Part shown: positions 1 to 7,701 of the stretch, in pieces
Layout of the letters: each line of letters begins with the position of its first letter
Position numbering within the stretch: position 1 is the first letter of the stretch
Origin: Bacteroidota bacterium
GTDB lineage: Bacteria; Bacteroidota; Bacteroidia; Chitinophagales; Chitinophagaceae
Length of the DNA: 26,412 nt
Direction of reading: 5' to 3'
NCBI GenBank assembly: GCA_023440945.1
Contig: JAEZRL010000043.1
Location: 1 to 26,412, forward strand
The notes under the pieces: generated by a model
Seen by the model: only the letters and a program-made list of their open reading frames with translations
Told to the model about the DNA's origin: nothing
Database searches by the model: none
Translations under genes and position numbers: made by a program

Positions 1-217
1 TTGTAAGCGTTACAAAATTGCTTGCAATAAACACACTTTTTATAAAAGGAAAACTAAACAATTCCTTTGCTAAAGGTGAAGGTCCCGCACTTGCTTCATC
101 CTGGAAATCTATCGTTTTACCCGGATACAAAAGTTTGTTTGCAACAAACTTCATCGTTTCAGGATTGGGTGTCATTTCTGTATAAATACTTATTACAGGA
201 TTTCCGGTTTTAATCAT
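1..217 (-). CDS. NifU/Nfu N-terminal domain scaffold protein (partial, 3' end outside window)
   Basis: I translated this minus-strand frame myself; it runs open off the left edge, so only about 72 N-terminal residues are visible. The product begins MIKTGNPVISIYTEMTPNPE and continues with a MKFVANK stretch. The TPNPETMKFV pattern is typical of the Nfu/NifU N-terminal domain, which in the family precedes a CxxC NifU domain that carries or transfers Fe-S clusters. The CxxC part is not in the window, so cluster binding is inferred. The start is ATG at 217-215. A TACATTTG -7-like element at 348-341 would give a leader of about 120 nt that contains one copy of the dispersed repeat described below. 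The neighbouring M16 peptidase is divergent. Confidence 0.75.
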   Translation of the reverse strand, partial: MIKTGNPVISIYTEMTPNPETMKFVANKLLYPGKTIDFQDEASAGPSPLAKELFSFPFIKSVFIASNFVTLT

Positions 218-246
218 AACAATGGTTTAAATTCTGTTGAATAATT

Positions 247-306
247 TTTATTGAACTAACCAAAAGCTATCATCAGCTTTGGTTGTGTCACTCACTTGTA
301 CGCCTT
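247..306 (-). repeat. Dispersed intergenic repeat, copy A
   Basis: Read on the minus strand, the first 32 bases (AAGGCG to AAAGCT) match copy C at 20889-20948 with about three mismatches, and both copies end in CAATAAA after about 60 bases. In this copy the middle is replaced by a small perfect hairpin (AAAGCT, 6-nt loop, AGCTTT). It lies between the divergent nfu-like and M16 peptidase genes. Its head end faces the M16 start codon about 200 nt away, the same geometry as in the other copies. Confidence 0.7.
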
Positions 307-340
307 GTTCGCTATTCAGCAAAACTTCGAACATCACTTG

Positions 341-348
341 CAAATGTA
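341..348 (-). promoter_or_regulatory. Possible -7 element for the nfu-like gene
   Basis: On the minus strand the sequence is TACATTTG, an exact match to the Bacteroidota -7 consensus TAnnTTTG. I saw no well-placed -33 TTG, so this is a weak call based on one short motif. Confidence 0.3.
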
Positions 349-505
349 ACAAAAAACAAGGGTTCAGCATTTATAACCGCAATCGTAATGCCCGTTTTTT
401 CGTTAATCGAAACTGTTATTGGCCGCCGCTTAACAATTCATTTAGACTTACAAAGCCGCCCAACTTAATTCTTCAGTAATTTGCATTTTACAATCAGAAT
501 AAATT

Positions 506-1744
506 ATGATAGAATATAACAGGTTTGTTTTAGATAATGGCTTAAGAGTTTTGGTACATGAAGATCATTCAACACCGCTTGCAGTAGTAGATGTGATGTA
601 TGATGTTGGCGCAAGAGATGAAAATCCTGATAAAACCGGTTTTGCACATCTGTTCGAACACCTCATGTTCGGGGGAAGCATGCACATTGAAGATTATGAC
701 GAGCCGCTGCAAAAAGCCGGCGGCGAGAACAATGCTTATACAACAAACGATCTCACCAACTATTATTGCCAGTTACCGGCGGAAAATATTGAAACGGCAT
801 TTTGGCTTGAAAGCGACCGCATGTTAAGCCTTGCCTTTAGTGAAAAAAGTTTAGATGTGCAGCGTAAAGTGGTTTCAGAAGAATTTAAAGAACATTACAT
901 TAATAAACCTTACGGCGATGTATGGCATAAGTTGAGAGAATTATCCTACACTCAGCATCCGTACCGCTGGATGACGATAGGGAAAGATCTAAGTCATATT
1001 GAACATGCTCAATTACGAGATGTAAAAGATTTTTTCTTTAAACATTATCGTCCTGTGAATGCTATCCTTGTTGTTGCGGGTAATGTAAAAACAGATGAAA
1101 TAAAAAGGCTTGCAGAAAAATGGTTTGGCCCGATACCAATGGGAGAAAAATATATTCGTCATCTTCCTGAAGAGCCGCATCAATCGGCGCCTCGTGTTTT
1201 GGATATATATGCAGATGTTCCATTGGATGCTTTTTATAAAACCTGGCACATGGATGCACGACTTGAGAAAGGTTATTATGCGGCTGAACTGATAACAGAA
1301 ATATTAGGAGGCGGTGGTTCATCACGCTTGTTTCAATCGCTGGTGAAAGAACAACAGTTGTTCAGTAATATTGAATGTTACCAGTTTGGGACGATTGATA
1401 AAGGCTTACTGGCTATTGAAGGAAAACTGGTAAAAGGCCGTACTATGGAAGAAGCGGAAGTGGCTGTTGAAGCAGAGCTGGAAAAATTAAAAACGGAATC
1501 GGTTAGCGAAGTTGAACTGCAAAAAGTAAAAAATAAAACAGAAAGCATGATCGCTTTTGAAGATATGACGATCATGAGCAGGGCAAACAGTTTAGCAAAT
1601 TATGAATTGCTTGGTGATGCAAACTTAATGAACGAAGAACTGGAGAAATACCAGGCTTTAACAACAGAAGATATTCAGCAGTACAGCAACCAGATATTTG
1701 ATATTAATAACAGTAACACGTTGCATTATTATAGTAAGAATTAG
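506..1744 (+). CDS. M16 family zinc metallopeptidase (pitrilysin/processing-peptidase type)
   Basis: This 412-residue protein carries the inverted zinc motif HLFEH at residues 48-52 (two His ligands plus catalytic Glu51). Glutamates at 125-126 in the segment VVSEEFKEH lie about 75 residues downstream, where the family's third zinc ligand sits. It is followed by NKPYG, a typical M16 pattern. A glycine-rich GGGGSSRLF segment around residue 270 marks the second M16 half. I see no signal peptide, so it may be cytoplasmic. Single-copy 400-residue M16 proteins often pair with an inactive partner; no second M16 gene is adjacent. It starts with ATG after a 288-bp divergent intergenic region. Related proteases degrade peptides or process precursors; the substrate here is unknown. 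Confidence 0.9.
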   Translation: MIEYNRFVLDNGLRVLVHEDHSTPLAVVDVMYDVGARDENPDKTGFAHLFEHLMFGGSMHIEDYDEPLQKAGGENNAYTTNDLTNYYCQLPAENIETAFWLESDRMLSLAFSEKSLDVQRKVVSEEFKEHYINKPYGDVWHKLRELSYTQHPYRWMTIGKDLSHIEHAQLRDVKDFFFKHYRPVNAILVVAGNVKTDEIKRLAEKWFGPIPMGEKYIRHLPEEPHQSAPRVLDIYADVPLDAFYKTWHMDARLEKGYYAAELITEILGGGGSSRLFQSLVKEQQLFSNIECYQFGTIDKGLLAIEGKLVKGRTMEEAEVAVEAELEKLKTESVSEVELQKVKNKTESMIAFEDMTIMSRANSLANYELLGDANLMNEELEKYQALTTEDIQQYSNQIFDINNSNTLHYYSKN

Positions 1745-1851
1745 AAGAATAATATCAAGACGGATCATATCTTCCTGCTTTCAGAACGTTTACTTTGGCT
1801 TAGTTGTTGGAATAATAGAGTTAATTCTTTAACCTCTAAAAATACCGACTT

Positions 1852-2130
1852 ATGAAACTGATTTCCAAACTAAACTCTGTTTACAAAAGCCTTTTGGCGA
1901 TATGTATTCTAATGCTTTCTCAAATTGCCATTTTTGCACAAGAGGATGGCGGTACTAAAACGGTTGTAACAAAAACTACGCATTCTGAATCCACAACCTG
2001 GTACATGCAGCCATGGGCATGGGTAGTTGGTGGAATAATTTTGATATTAATTCTTATTGCTTTATTAAGCGGAAGAGGAAATCGTGTTGTGGTAACAAAA
2101 ACGACAACTACAGATACAGATGTTGTTTGA
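1852..2130 (+). CDS. Small single-span membrane protein with signal sequence, unknown function
   Basis: This 92-residue protein has an N-terminal hydrophobic signal (SLLAICILMLSQIAIFAQ) with likely cleavage near residue 29-30. A short Thr-rich exported segment follows, with KTVVTKTT, and then a strong transmembrane helix around residues 55-75 (WVVGGIILILILIALLSG). The tail is basic and repeats the Thr-rich motif (VVVTKTTTTDTDVV). The two near-identical VVTKTT segments on either side of the membrane span are the most distinctive feature. I do not recognise a named family. It is followed at once by a strong bidirectional terminator and looks monocistronic. Confidence 0.65.
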   Translation: MKLISKLNSVYKSLLAICILMLSQIAIFAQEDGGTKTVVTKTTHSESTTWYMQPWAWVVGGIILILILIALLSGRGNRVVVTKTTTTDTDVV

Positions 2131-2143
2131 TAGAAAATTTTGA

Positions 2144-2177
2144 AAAGCGGTTAGCAGGAGTTGTTGCTGACCGCTTT
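2144..2177. terminator. Bidirectional rho-independent terminator
   Basis: A 13-bp stem (AAAGCGGTTAGCA with TGCTGACCGCTTT, one G-T or A-C position) has an 8-nt loop. It is flanked by A/T-rich tracts on both sides. It lies between the convergent small membrane protein gene and pdxH and can serve both. Confidence 0.85.
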
Positions 2178-2181
2178 AGTT

Positions 2182-2823
2182 TTACGGAGCTAATCGCTCT
2201 ATTTTCCAGCTCTTATCCGTTTGCAAAACATATTGAAGGCGATCATGTAAGCGATTACTCCTGCCTTGCCAAAATTCTATCAATTTTGGTTTTACCAGAT
2301 AACCACCCCAATGCGGCGGACGGGGAATGGAAGTTTTAAATTCTGCATGATATTTCTCTACATTATGTTGCAACATATCACGATTAGGAATAACCTGACT
2401 TTGAGGAGAAGCCCATGCACCAATTCTACTGCCTGTCGGCCGCGAATTGAAATATTCATCACTCTTTTCTGCAGATAATTTTTCAACATCACCTTCAACG
2501 CGTACCTGGCGCTCCAGTTCTTTCCAAAAAAAGATGAGCGCAGCTTTTGGATTTTCTTCGAGTTCTTTTCCTTTATGACTATGATAATTGGTGAAGAAAA
2601 CAAAGCCGTTTTCATCAAATCCTTTTAACAATACAATGCGGGCAGAAGGTGCGCCGGTTTTAGTTGCGGTGGCTAAAGACATTGCATTTACTTCTGTTAT
2701 CTCGCTTTCGATCGCTTCATTCCACCAATTGGTGAACTGTTCAATTGCGTCTGTTAAAACTTCTGATTCGTTCAGCGTTTTCAAACGATAATCCTGACGA
2801 ATATCTGCCACTTCCTTTTTCAT
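2182..2823 (-). CDS. pdxH: Pyridoxamine/pyridoxine 5'-phosphate oxidase
   Basis: At 213 residues this is the normal length for PdxH. The enzyme uses FMN and oxygen to oxidise pyridoxine or pyridoxamine 5'-phosphate to pyridoxal 5'-phosphate, the last step of vitamin B6 salvage. Recognisable segments are SARIVLLKGFDENGFVFFTNY and SHKGKELEENP (FMN and substrate binding) and ALIFFWKELERQVRVEG. The signature C-terminus is RLHDRLQY...WKIERLAP, where the RLHDR arginine and histidine bind substrate and the end matches the family's usual RLAP ending. The start is ATG at 2823, preceded by a good -7 element. It appears to be transcribed alone. Confidence 0.97.
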   Translation of the reverse strand: MKKEVADIRQDYRLKTLNESEVLTDAIEQFTNWWNEAIESEITEVNAMSLATATKTGAPSARIVLLKGFDENGFVFFTNYHSHKGKELEENPKAALIFFWKELERQVRVEGDVEKLSAEKSDEYFNSRPTGSRIGAWASPQSQVIPNRDMLQHNVEKYHAEFKTSIPRPPHWGGYLVKPKLIEFWQGRSNRLHDRLQYVLQTDKSWKIERLAP

Positions 2824-2847
2824 TTTCTTTTAATTAGTAATGCAGTG

Positions 2848-2855
2848 CAAAAGTA
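2848..2855 (-). promoter_or_regulatory. -7 promoter element of pdxH
   Basis: TACTTTTG on the minus strand matches the Bacteroidota TAnnTTTG consensus exactly and lies 24 nt upstream of the pdxH ATG. A clear -33 TTG at 17-23 nt spacing is missing, so the call rests on the -7 alone. Confidence 0.45.
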
Positions 2856-2950
2856 AACACCTGATCTTATGCATTAACGAAAAAAAGAATTGAAGAAGAT
2901 TGAAAATGATATTGAATTTATATTTTGACCAATATTGTTACTATAGTTGA

Positions 2951-3005
2951 AGAGTGCGACGCAACGAAAGCCCAATAGTAGTAATACAGTTAGGTACATA
3001 AATAC
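2951..3005 (+). repeat. Dispersed intergenic repeat, copy B
   Basis: GAGTGCGACGCAACGAAAGCC followed by CAATAGTAGTAATACAG aligns with copy C with a 2-nt gap and a few substitutions. It sits in the 204-bp gap between the Yip1 gene end and the pdxH start, with its head facing the pdxH start codon about 128 nt away. Confidence 0.65.
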
Positions 3006-3027
3006 AAGCTAAAATATTGAATCGTTA

Positions 3028-3636
3028 TTACATATTGTACGAACCATACGAATAATTCAAGCCAAAAGCAGGCATTAATAAAAGCGAAAGAATGTAGCCG
3101 ATAATGATGTACACAAAGATCAGGATAACAAATGTAACAATGAGGTAAACCAGTCTTTTATCCTCTGGTGTTTTTTTGATAGGACCAAGACCCAGATACC
3201 AGAGATAAATAGAATAAATGGCTCCGGCAACACTAAGAATTCCAGCAATTGCGGGCAGAATAGCAAAAATAGCAGCAACAAGTCCGGGAGTTGCGCCATA
3301 AGCAACTAACTGAACAGAACGACCAAAATCTTTTTCAGAATTGAAAGACGGAGCTAAAGCATCAACAACATAAGCAGTGATATAAACGCTGGCAATCCCC
3401 ATTATAATTTTTAGCAGCGCATTGTAAATGCCCCATTGAATACCCGCAATACGTACACTAAGAAAACTGTAACCCACAAATCCATAACCAATAAAAGCGG
3501 CAATTGCAGCGATGGCAGTCAATGGAACAATGAAACTCATCATTACATCTTTTGCAGAAGAAGATTCGGTTGCAATTACGTTCCACTCTGTTTTAGGGGT
3601 AACGATGATATTTTTTACGCGGTTAATTAAATCCAT
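3028..3636 (-). CDS. Yip1-domain integral membrane protein
   Basis: This 202-residue protein starts MDLINRVKNIIVTPKTEW, the usual N-terminus of bacterial Yip1-domain proteins (a short amphipathic segment with a P-x-x-x-W before the membrane part). Hydrophobic spans follow at about 33-58, 78-102, 122-147 and 163-190, giving four or five helices. The VQLVAYGATPGLVAAI segment is the conserved centre of the domain. Bacterial members are inner-membrane proteins of unknown function; the name comes from a eukaryotic Rab-interacting family. The start is ATG at 3636. It is divergent from the arginase-fold gene and followed by a dispersed repeat. Confidence 0.85.
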   Translation of the reverse strand: MDLINRVKNIIVTPKTEWNVIATESSSAKDVMMSFIVPLTAIAAIAAFIGYGFVGYSFLSVRIAGIQWGIYNALLKIIMGIASVYITAYVVDALAPSFNSEKDFGRSVQLVAYGATPGLVAAIFAILPAIAGILSVAGAIYSIYLWYLGLGPIKKTPEDKRLVYLIVTFVILIFVYIIIGYILSLLLMPAFGLNYSYGSYNM

Positions 3637-3750
3637 GAAAAAAGTTTATCCAGTAATTTAAAAAGGATTTTTGAATGTGTAAAGCTTTTTGTAGCTCATA
3701 ATATTTATAGACATGTTTTTATATTATGTTTGTTTGAACAATCTTGTGTG

Positions 3751-4896
3751 ATGCAGTATTCTTATTCCAATACATTAAGCGATTTTTTAAAACCCTTGAA
3801 TACGTATGAATTATCGAATGATGAAGGTTATAAAGACAAACAGATAGGTAAACACATTCAGGTATTTGAAGATGATTTCCCGGATATCGAAGCAGCCGAC
3901 GTAGTGTTAATTGGATGTAATGAAAACCGTGGTGCAGGCGCTGCTTTTACGCAAAACAAATCTTCCGCAGACATTATTCGTTCAGAATTTTATAATCTTT
4001 TCTACTGGCATAAAGATGTAACAATAGCCGATGCAGGAAATATAAAAACCGGCGCTGAATTGAAAGATACCTATGCAGCATTGAAAACAGTTGTATCAGA
4101 ACTGGTAAGCATGAATAAAAAAGTGCTGATAATTGGTGGTTCACATGATATGACTACCGCTCAATATGAAGCATACGCTCAATTGGAGCAAATTGTTGAG
4201 TTAACCTGTTGCGATGCAAGGATTGATATGGATATGGATAGTGTTATACCGGCCGATTTTTTTATGATGCCTTTGCTTACTTCTTCGCCAAATTATATCC
4301 GGCATTATAATCACATTGGTTTTCAAAGTTATTTTGTGCATCCTTCCATGCTCGAAACGATTGATAAACTTCGCTTTGATTGTTTTCGTGTTGGTAAAGT
4401 GAAAGAGAATATAGAGGAGATGGAACCTATTATTCGCAATTCAAGCATTTTCAGCTTTGATATTTCAGCCATTCAACATAGTCATGCACCCTGCAATCGT
4501 TTAACACCAAACGGTTTAACAGGCGAAGAAGCTTGCACTTTAATGCAATATGCAGGAATGAGTGCAAATGTATCAAGCACCGGTATTTATGGCTATCATT
4601 CAAAAATGGATGAACATCATTTAACGGCAAAGCAGATAAGTCACATGTTATGGTATTTTGTTGACGGCGTGTATAAAGGAAAACAAGAATCGTTGCCGGA
4701 GGATCACAGCCAGTTTAAAGAATACCATATTGCTTTTGCAGAGATGGAAACAATTTTTTTACAAAGCAGGAAAACCGGTCGATGGTGGATGCAATTACCC
4801 GATGGAAAATATATTCCGTGTAGTTATCTTGATTATGTTACCGCTTCTCATAACGATATTCCCGAACGCTGGTTACGAGCTGTTGAAAGAAGTTAA
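3751..4896 (+). CDS. Arginase/formimidoylglutamase-fold protein with degenerate metal site
   Basis: From ATG 3751 the product has 381 residues. A TTG 21 bases upstream is in frame but less likely. Ureohydrolase landmarks are present: VVLIGCNENRGAG near residue 51, VLIIGGSHDMTTAQYEAY near 125-142, FSFDISAIQHSHAP near 235-247, and NGLTGEEACTLMQYAGMS near 254-271. True arginases, agmatinases and HutG bind two manganese ions through GGDH, DAHxD and DxD motifs. Here these read GGSHD (His132 kept), CDARID (His to Arg) and FDIS (second Asp to Ser), so several ligands are lost. Such divergent paralogues are usually annotated formimidoylglutamase in Bacteroidota. No hut genes are adjacent, and activity on formimidoylglutamate is doubtful. 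Confidence 0.8.
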   Translation: MQYSYSNTLSDFLKPLNTYELSNDEGYKDKQIGKHIQVFEDDFPDIEAADVVLIGCNENRGAGAAFTQNKSSADIIRSEFYNLFYWHKDVTIADAGNIKTGAELKDTYAALKTVVSELVSMNKKVLIIGGSHDMTTAQYEAYAQLEQIVELTCCDARIDMDMDSVIPADFFMMPLLTSSPNYIRHYNHIGFQSYFVHPSMLETIDKLRFDCFRVGKVKENIEEMEPIIRNSSIFSFDISAIQHSHAPCNRLTPNGLTGEEACTLMQYAGMSANVSSTGIYGYHSKMDEHHLTAKQISHMLWYFVDGVYKGKQESLPEDHSQFKEYHIAFAEMETIFLQSRKTGRWWMQLPDGKYIPCSYLDYVTASHNDIPERWLRAVERS

Positions 4897-5003
4897 TAAG
4901 CAAAAGAAAGTTATAAATTGAACTTCAGTTGGAAAACTGCGTATATTCATTTTTGAATAAGGAACTTTTCCAATTCTTTCTTATAATCTATTTGTATTGA
5001 TCC

Positions 5004-7523
5004 ATGAAAAGAGGATTAGTGTTATCACTGCTTTTGATCTTGTTTTTTCAAAATAACACAAAAGCACAAAGGAATGGCGGATGGACGCAAATAAGTACAT
5101 CAGAAATACTCAATGGTAAACAATCGTTTTTAAAACAGGTAAATCAAGGTACAGTCAAAGCCTTTCAGCTTGATGAAACAGCTTTTAGAAACAATTTAAA
5201 AAATGTGTTGCCGGAAAGGGTAACAAAAGTGCAACAATCATCTTCAGTTATACAGGTTCCGGATGTAAAAGGTACTATAAAAAGTTTCAGAATTGTTGAA
5301 GCTTCTGTAATGCAACCTGAATTAGCTTTAAAATATCCGCAGATAAAAACATATCTCGGAAAAGGAATTGAAGACCCTTCATCAACTATTCGATTTGATA
5401 TTTCTCCCAATGGCTTTCATGCCATGATTCTTTCTGCCGAACAGAAAACCATCTACATTAATCCGGTTGATAAGCTCAATGAAAAATATATTGTTTTTAA
5501 TGCCGATAAAGAAACTGATTCATTTCAATGTAAAGTGGTTGAAACACCATCCAATCAAGCCGGTACAGAAGGCTTTTTATCAGGTAAAAATGCAGATGAT
5601 AATAAGCTGAGAACTTATCGTTTGGCCTTGGCAGTAAACGGAGAATTTTCGCAGGATGCACTTGATGGCACAGAAGCGGATGATGCAGAAAGAAAGGCAA
5701 AAGTTCTTTCTGTTCTTGTTACCAATCTTGCAAGAGTAGATGCGATTTATGAAAGAGATTTTGGCATAAGAATGCAGCTTGTCGCAAAAGAAGACACGCT
5801 TATTTATCTTGATCCTGATAAAGATCCATTCGCGCAAAAAAGTAAATGGAATGAACAAATTCAACAAAACTTAGACAGTGTTATTGGTAATGACAATTAT
5901 GATATTGGTCATTTGCTTGGCAAGGTTTCTACTTCCGGTGATAATGATGGAAACGCAGGCTGTATTGCCTGTGTTTGTGAAAAAGGCGCAAAAGGCAGCG
6001 GCTATACGGCTCATGTAGATATTGTAGGCGATCCTTTGGTTGTTGATTATTGGGCACATGAAATGGGTCACCAGTTTGGGGCTACGCATACCTTTACTTT
6101 TCAGAATGAAGGAACAGATTCGCAAATGGAACCGGGCAGCGGTTCAACGATTATGGGCTATGCAGGCATAACCGGGAACAGTGATATTCAACCGCACAGC
6201 GATGATTATTTTCATGCGATAAGCATTCAGCAAATAACAGATAACATAAAATTGGGAACAGGAGGAGGAAAGTGTGCAGAAATTGAATTAAGTGATAATC
6301 ATCCGCCTTCTGCAGATGCAGGAAAAGATTATACCATTCCAAAATCTACACCTTTTGTATTAACCGGGAATGGTTCAGATACAGACGCAAATGATGTTCT
6401 AACTTATTGCTGGGAGCAGTTTGATAATTATGTAAGAAATAAATCAAGCACCATTCCTTCTGTCAATAATACAATGGGACCAGCTTTTCGTTCGATTCGT
6501 TATTCCACTTCAAACACCAGATTTTTTCCGTCACTTGAAACAATTTTAGCAGGAAAGACATCCAATAAATGGGAAGTTTTGCCTGCTGTTCAAAGAGAAC
6601 TTAATTTCCGTTTAACCGTAAGGGATAATCATCCAGGCGATGGCAATAATAGAAGTGATGATATGGTTGTTACTGTTGACTCCTCTTCCGGTCCGTTTCT
6701 TATTTCAAATCTTAACAATACGGATATTTGGGGCGCTGGTGATTTTAAAAAAATTACCTGGAAAGTTGCAAACACCAATAATGATATCGTTAATTGCCAT
6801 TCTGTAAATATTGAATTATCAGTTGATGGAGGAAAAACTTTTCCTGTTATGCTTGCTGCAAACACGGCTAATGATGGTGAAGAATTTGTGCAGGTTCCTG
6901 AGCTTTCTACATCTGCTGCAAGAATAAGAATAAGTGCGGTTAATAATATATTCTTTGATATTTCGAATAAAGATATCTCTATATCAACGGCACTTCCGCT
7001 TCATTTCCTTTCGTTCAATGCAAATAAAAATAATACTGCTGTTGATCTCAAATGGTCAACATCGAATGAAACAAACGTTGTTTCTTATGCGATTGAAAGA
7101 AGTACAGATGGCATCAATTTTACAGAGATAGGTTTTGTAGATGCAGGAAAAAAACAATATTTATTTACCGATTATATTCCTTTTCCTGATACCAATTATT
7201 ATCGTTTAAAACAGGTTGATCAGGATAGCACTTATCGTTATTCAGAAATTGAAATAATAAGAAATGATAAAGGTGCTGCGAGCTGGATCGTTTATCCAAA
7301 TCCGGTAAAAGATTATGCGACAGTTCGTTTGTATAGCGATATGGATAATATTCAAATAAGTTTGTATGATATTGCGGGCAGAACGGTTTATCAAACCACG
7401 CAATCAAAGGGCACCAAAGGAGAGGAGATAAGTATTCCCGTAAACAACCTTACAAAAGGAGTTTATCTTCTCAAACTTCAAAGTAATCAAGGTATAAGAA
7501 CAGAAAAATTACTTGTTCAATAG
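5004..7523 (+). CDS. Secreted reprolysin-like (M12B-type) metalloprotease with T9SS sorting domain
   Basis: This 839-residue protein begins with a signal peptide (MKRGLVLSLLLILFFQNNTKAQ). A propeptide-like region of about 180 residues follows. The catalytic domain contains the extended zinc motif HEMGHQFGATH (His352, Glu353, His356, His362) and a Met-turn with Met384 in IMGYAG, as in metzincins. Downstream are a PKD/REJ-like stretch (from PSADAGKDYTI, about 430-550), a beta-sandwich region with ITWKV and ELSVDGGKTF, and a fibronectin-like segment with YAIERSTDGINF. The C-terminus (about 760-839: VYPNPVKDYATV, YDIAGRTV, LTKGVYLLKL, EKLLVQ) is a T9SS type A sorting domain. The protein should cross the inner membrane by Sec and the outer membrane by T9SS. 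Substrates are unknown. A terminator follows. Confidence 0.93.
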   Translation: MKRGLVLSLLLILFFQNNTKAQRNGGWTQISTSEILNGKQSFLKQVNQGTVKAFQLDETAFRNNLKNVLPERVTKVQQSSSVIQVPDVKGTIKSFRIVEASVMQPELALKYPQIKTYLGKGIEDPSSTIRFDISPNGFHAMILSAEQKTIYINPVDKLNEKYIVFNADKETDSFQCKVVETPSNQAGTEGFLSGKNADDNKLRTYRLALAVNGEFSQDALDGTEADDAERKAKVLSVLVTNLARVDAIYERDFGIRMQLVAKEDTLIYLDPDKDPFAQKSKWNEQIQQNLDSVIGNDNYDIGHLLGKVSTSGDNDGNAGCIACVCEKGAKGSGYTAHVDIVGDPLVVDYWAHEMGHQFGATHTFTFQNEGTDSQMEPGSGSTIMGYAGITGNSDIQPHSDDYFHAISIQQITDNIKLGTGGGKCAEIELSDNHPPSADAGKDYTIPKSTPFVLTGNGSDTDANDVLTYCWEQFDNYVRNKSSTIPSVNNTMGPAFRSIRYSTSNTRFFPSLETILAGKTSNKWEVLPAVQRELNFRLTVRDNHPGDGNNRSDDMVVTVDSSSGPFLISNLNNTDIWGAGDFKKITWKVANTNNDIVNCHSVNIELSVDGGKTFPVMLAANTANDGEEFVQVPELSTSAARIRISAVNNIFFDISNKDISISTALPLHFLSFNANKNNTAVDLKWSTSNETNVVSYAIERSTDGINFTEIGFVDAGKKQYLFTDYIPFPDTNYYRLKQVDQDSTYRYSEIEIIRNDKGAASWIVYPNPVKDYATVRLYSDMDNIQISLYDIAGRTVYQTTQSKGTKGEEISIPVNNLTKGVYLLKLQSNQGIRTEKLLVQ

Positions 7524-7533
7524 TGTAAACGAA

Positions 7534-7564
7534 AAGAGCCATCAGCTTAAGCTTGATAGCTCTT
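7534..7564. terminator. Probable bidirectional terminator after the metalloprotease gene
   Basis: AAGAGCCATCA pairs with TGATAGCTCTT (11 bp, one mismatch) around a short self-complementary loop (GCTTAAGC). A pyrimidine tract (cccttt) follows on the plus strand, and an A/T-rich flank lies on the other side. It could also serve the minus-strand genes ending near 7585-7695. Confidence 0.65.
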
Positions 7565-7584
7565 CCCTTTCAGCTCAATTGTTA

Positions 7585-7701
7585 TTATTGATTCGGTGTA
7601 TTAGGCGTATTTCCCTTGTCCTTCTTTTTGAAATGAAGAATAATAAATACAATAATAATTACTAAAACAACGGCAAGTGTACAGGAAGCATACGCTATGA
7701 T
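7585..7701 (-). other. Possible tiny membrane-peptide ORF without a standard start codon
   Basis: Read on the minus strand this open frame gives a peptide of about 38 residues. It has a clear transmembrane stretch (LAVVLVIIIVFIILHF), a basic KKKDK stop-transfer end, and a hydrophilic tail ending TPNTPNQ before TAA. Such a hydrophobic-then-basic pattern is unlikely to be random. However, the frame is closed by TAA just upstream and has no ATG, GTG or TTG before the membrane segment. The candidates are a non-standard ATA/ATC start, a -1 frameshift from the gene ending at 7695 (the frames overlap there), or a decayed gene that lost its 5' end. I cannot decide between these. Confidence 0.35.

Noticed and set aside
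279..479. Two short plus-strand ORFs in the nfu/M16 intergenic region
   Set aside because: They overlap in different frames, have low-complexity composition without family signals, and one covers a dispersed repeat; most likely non-coding.
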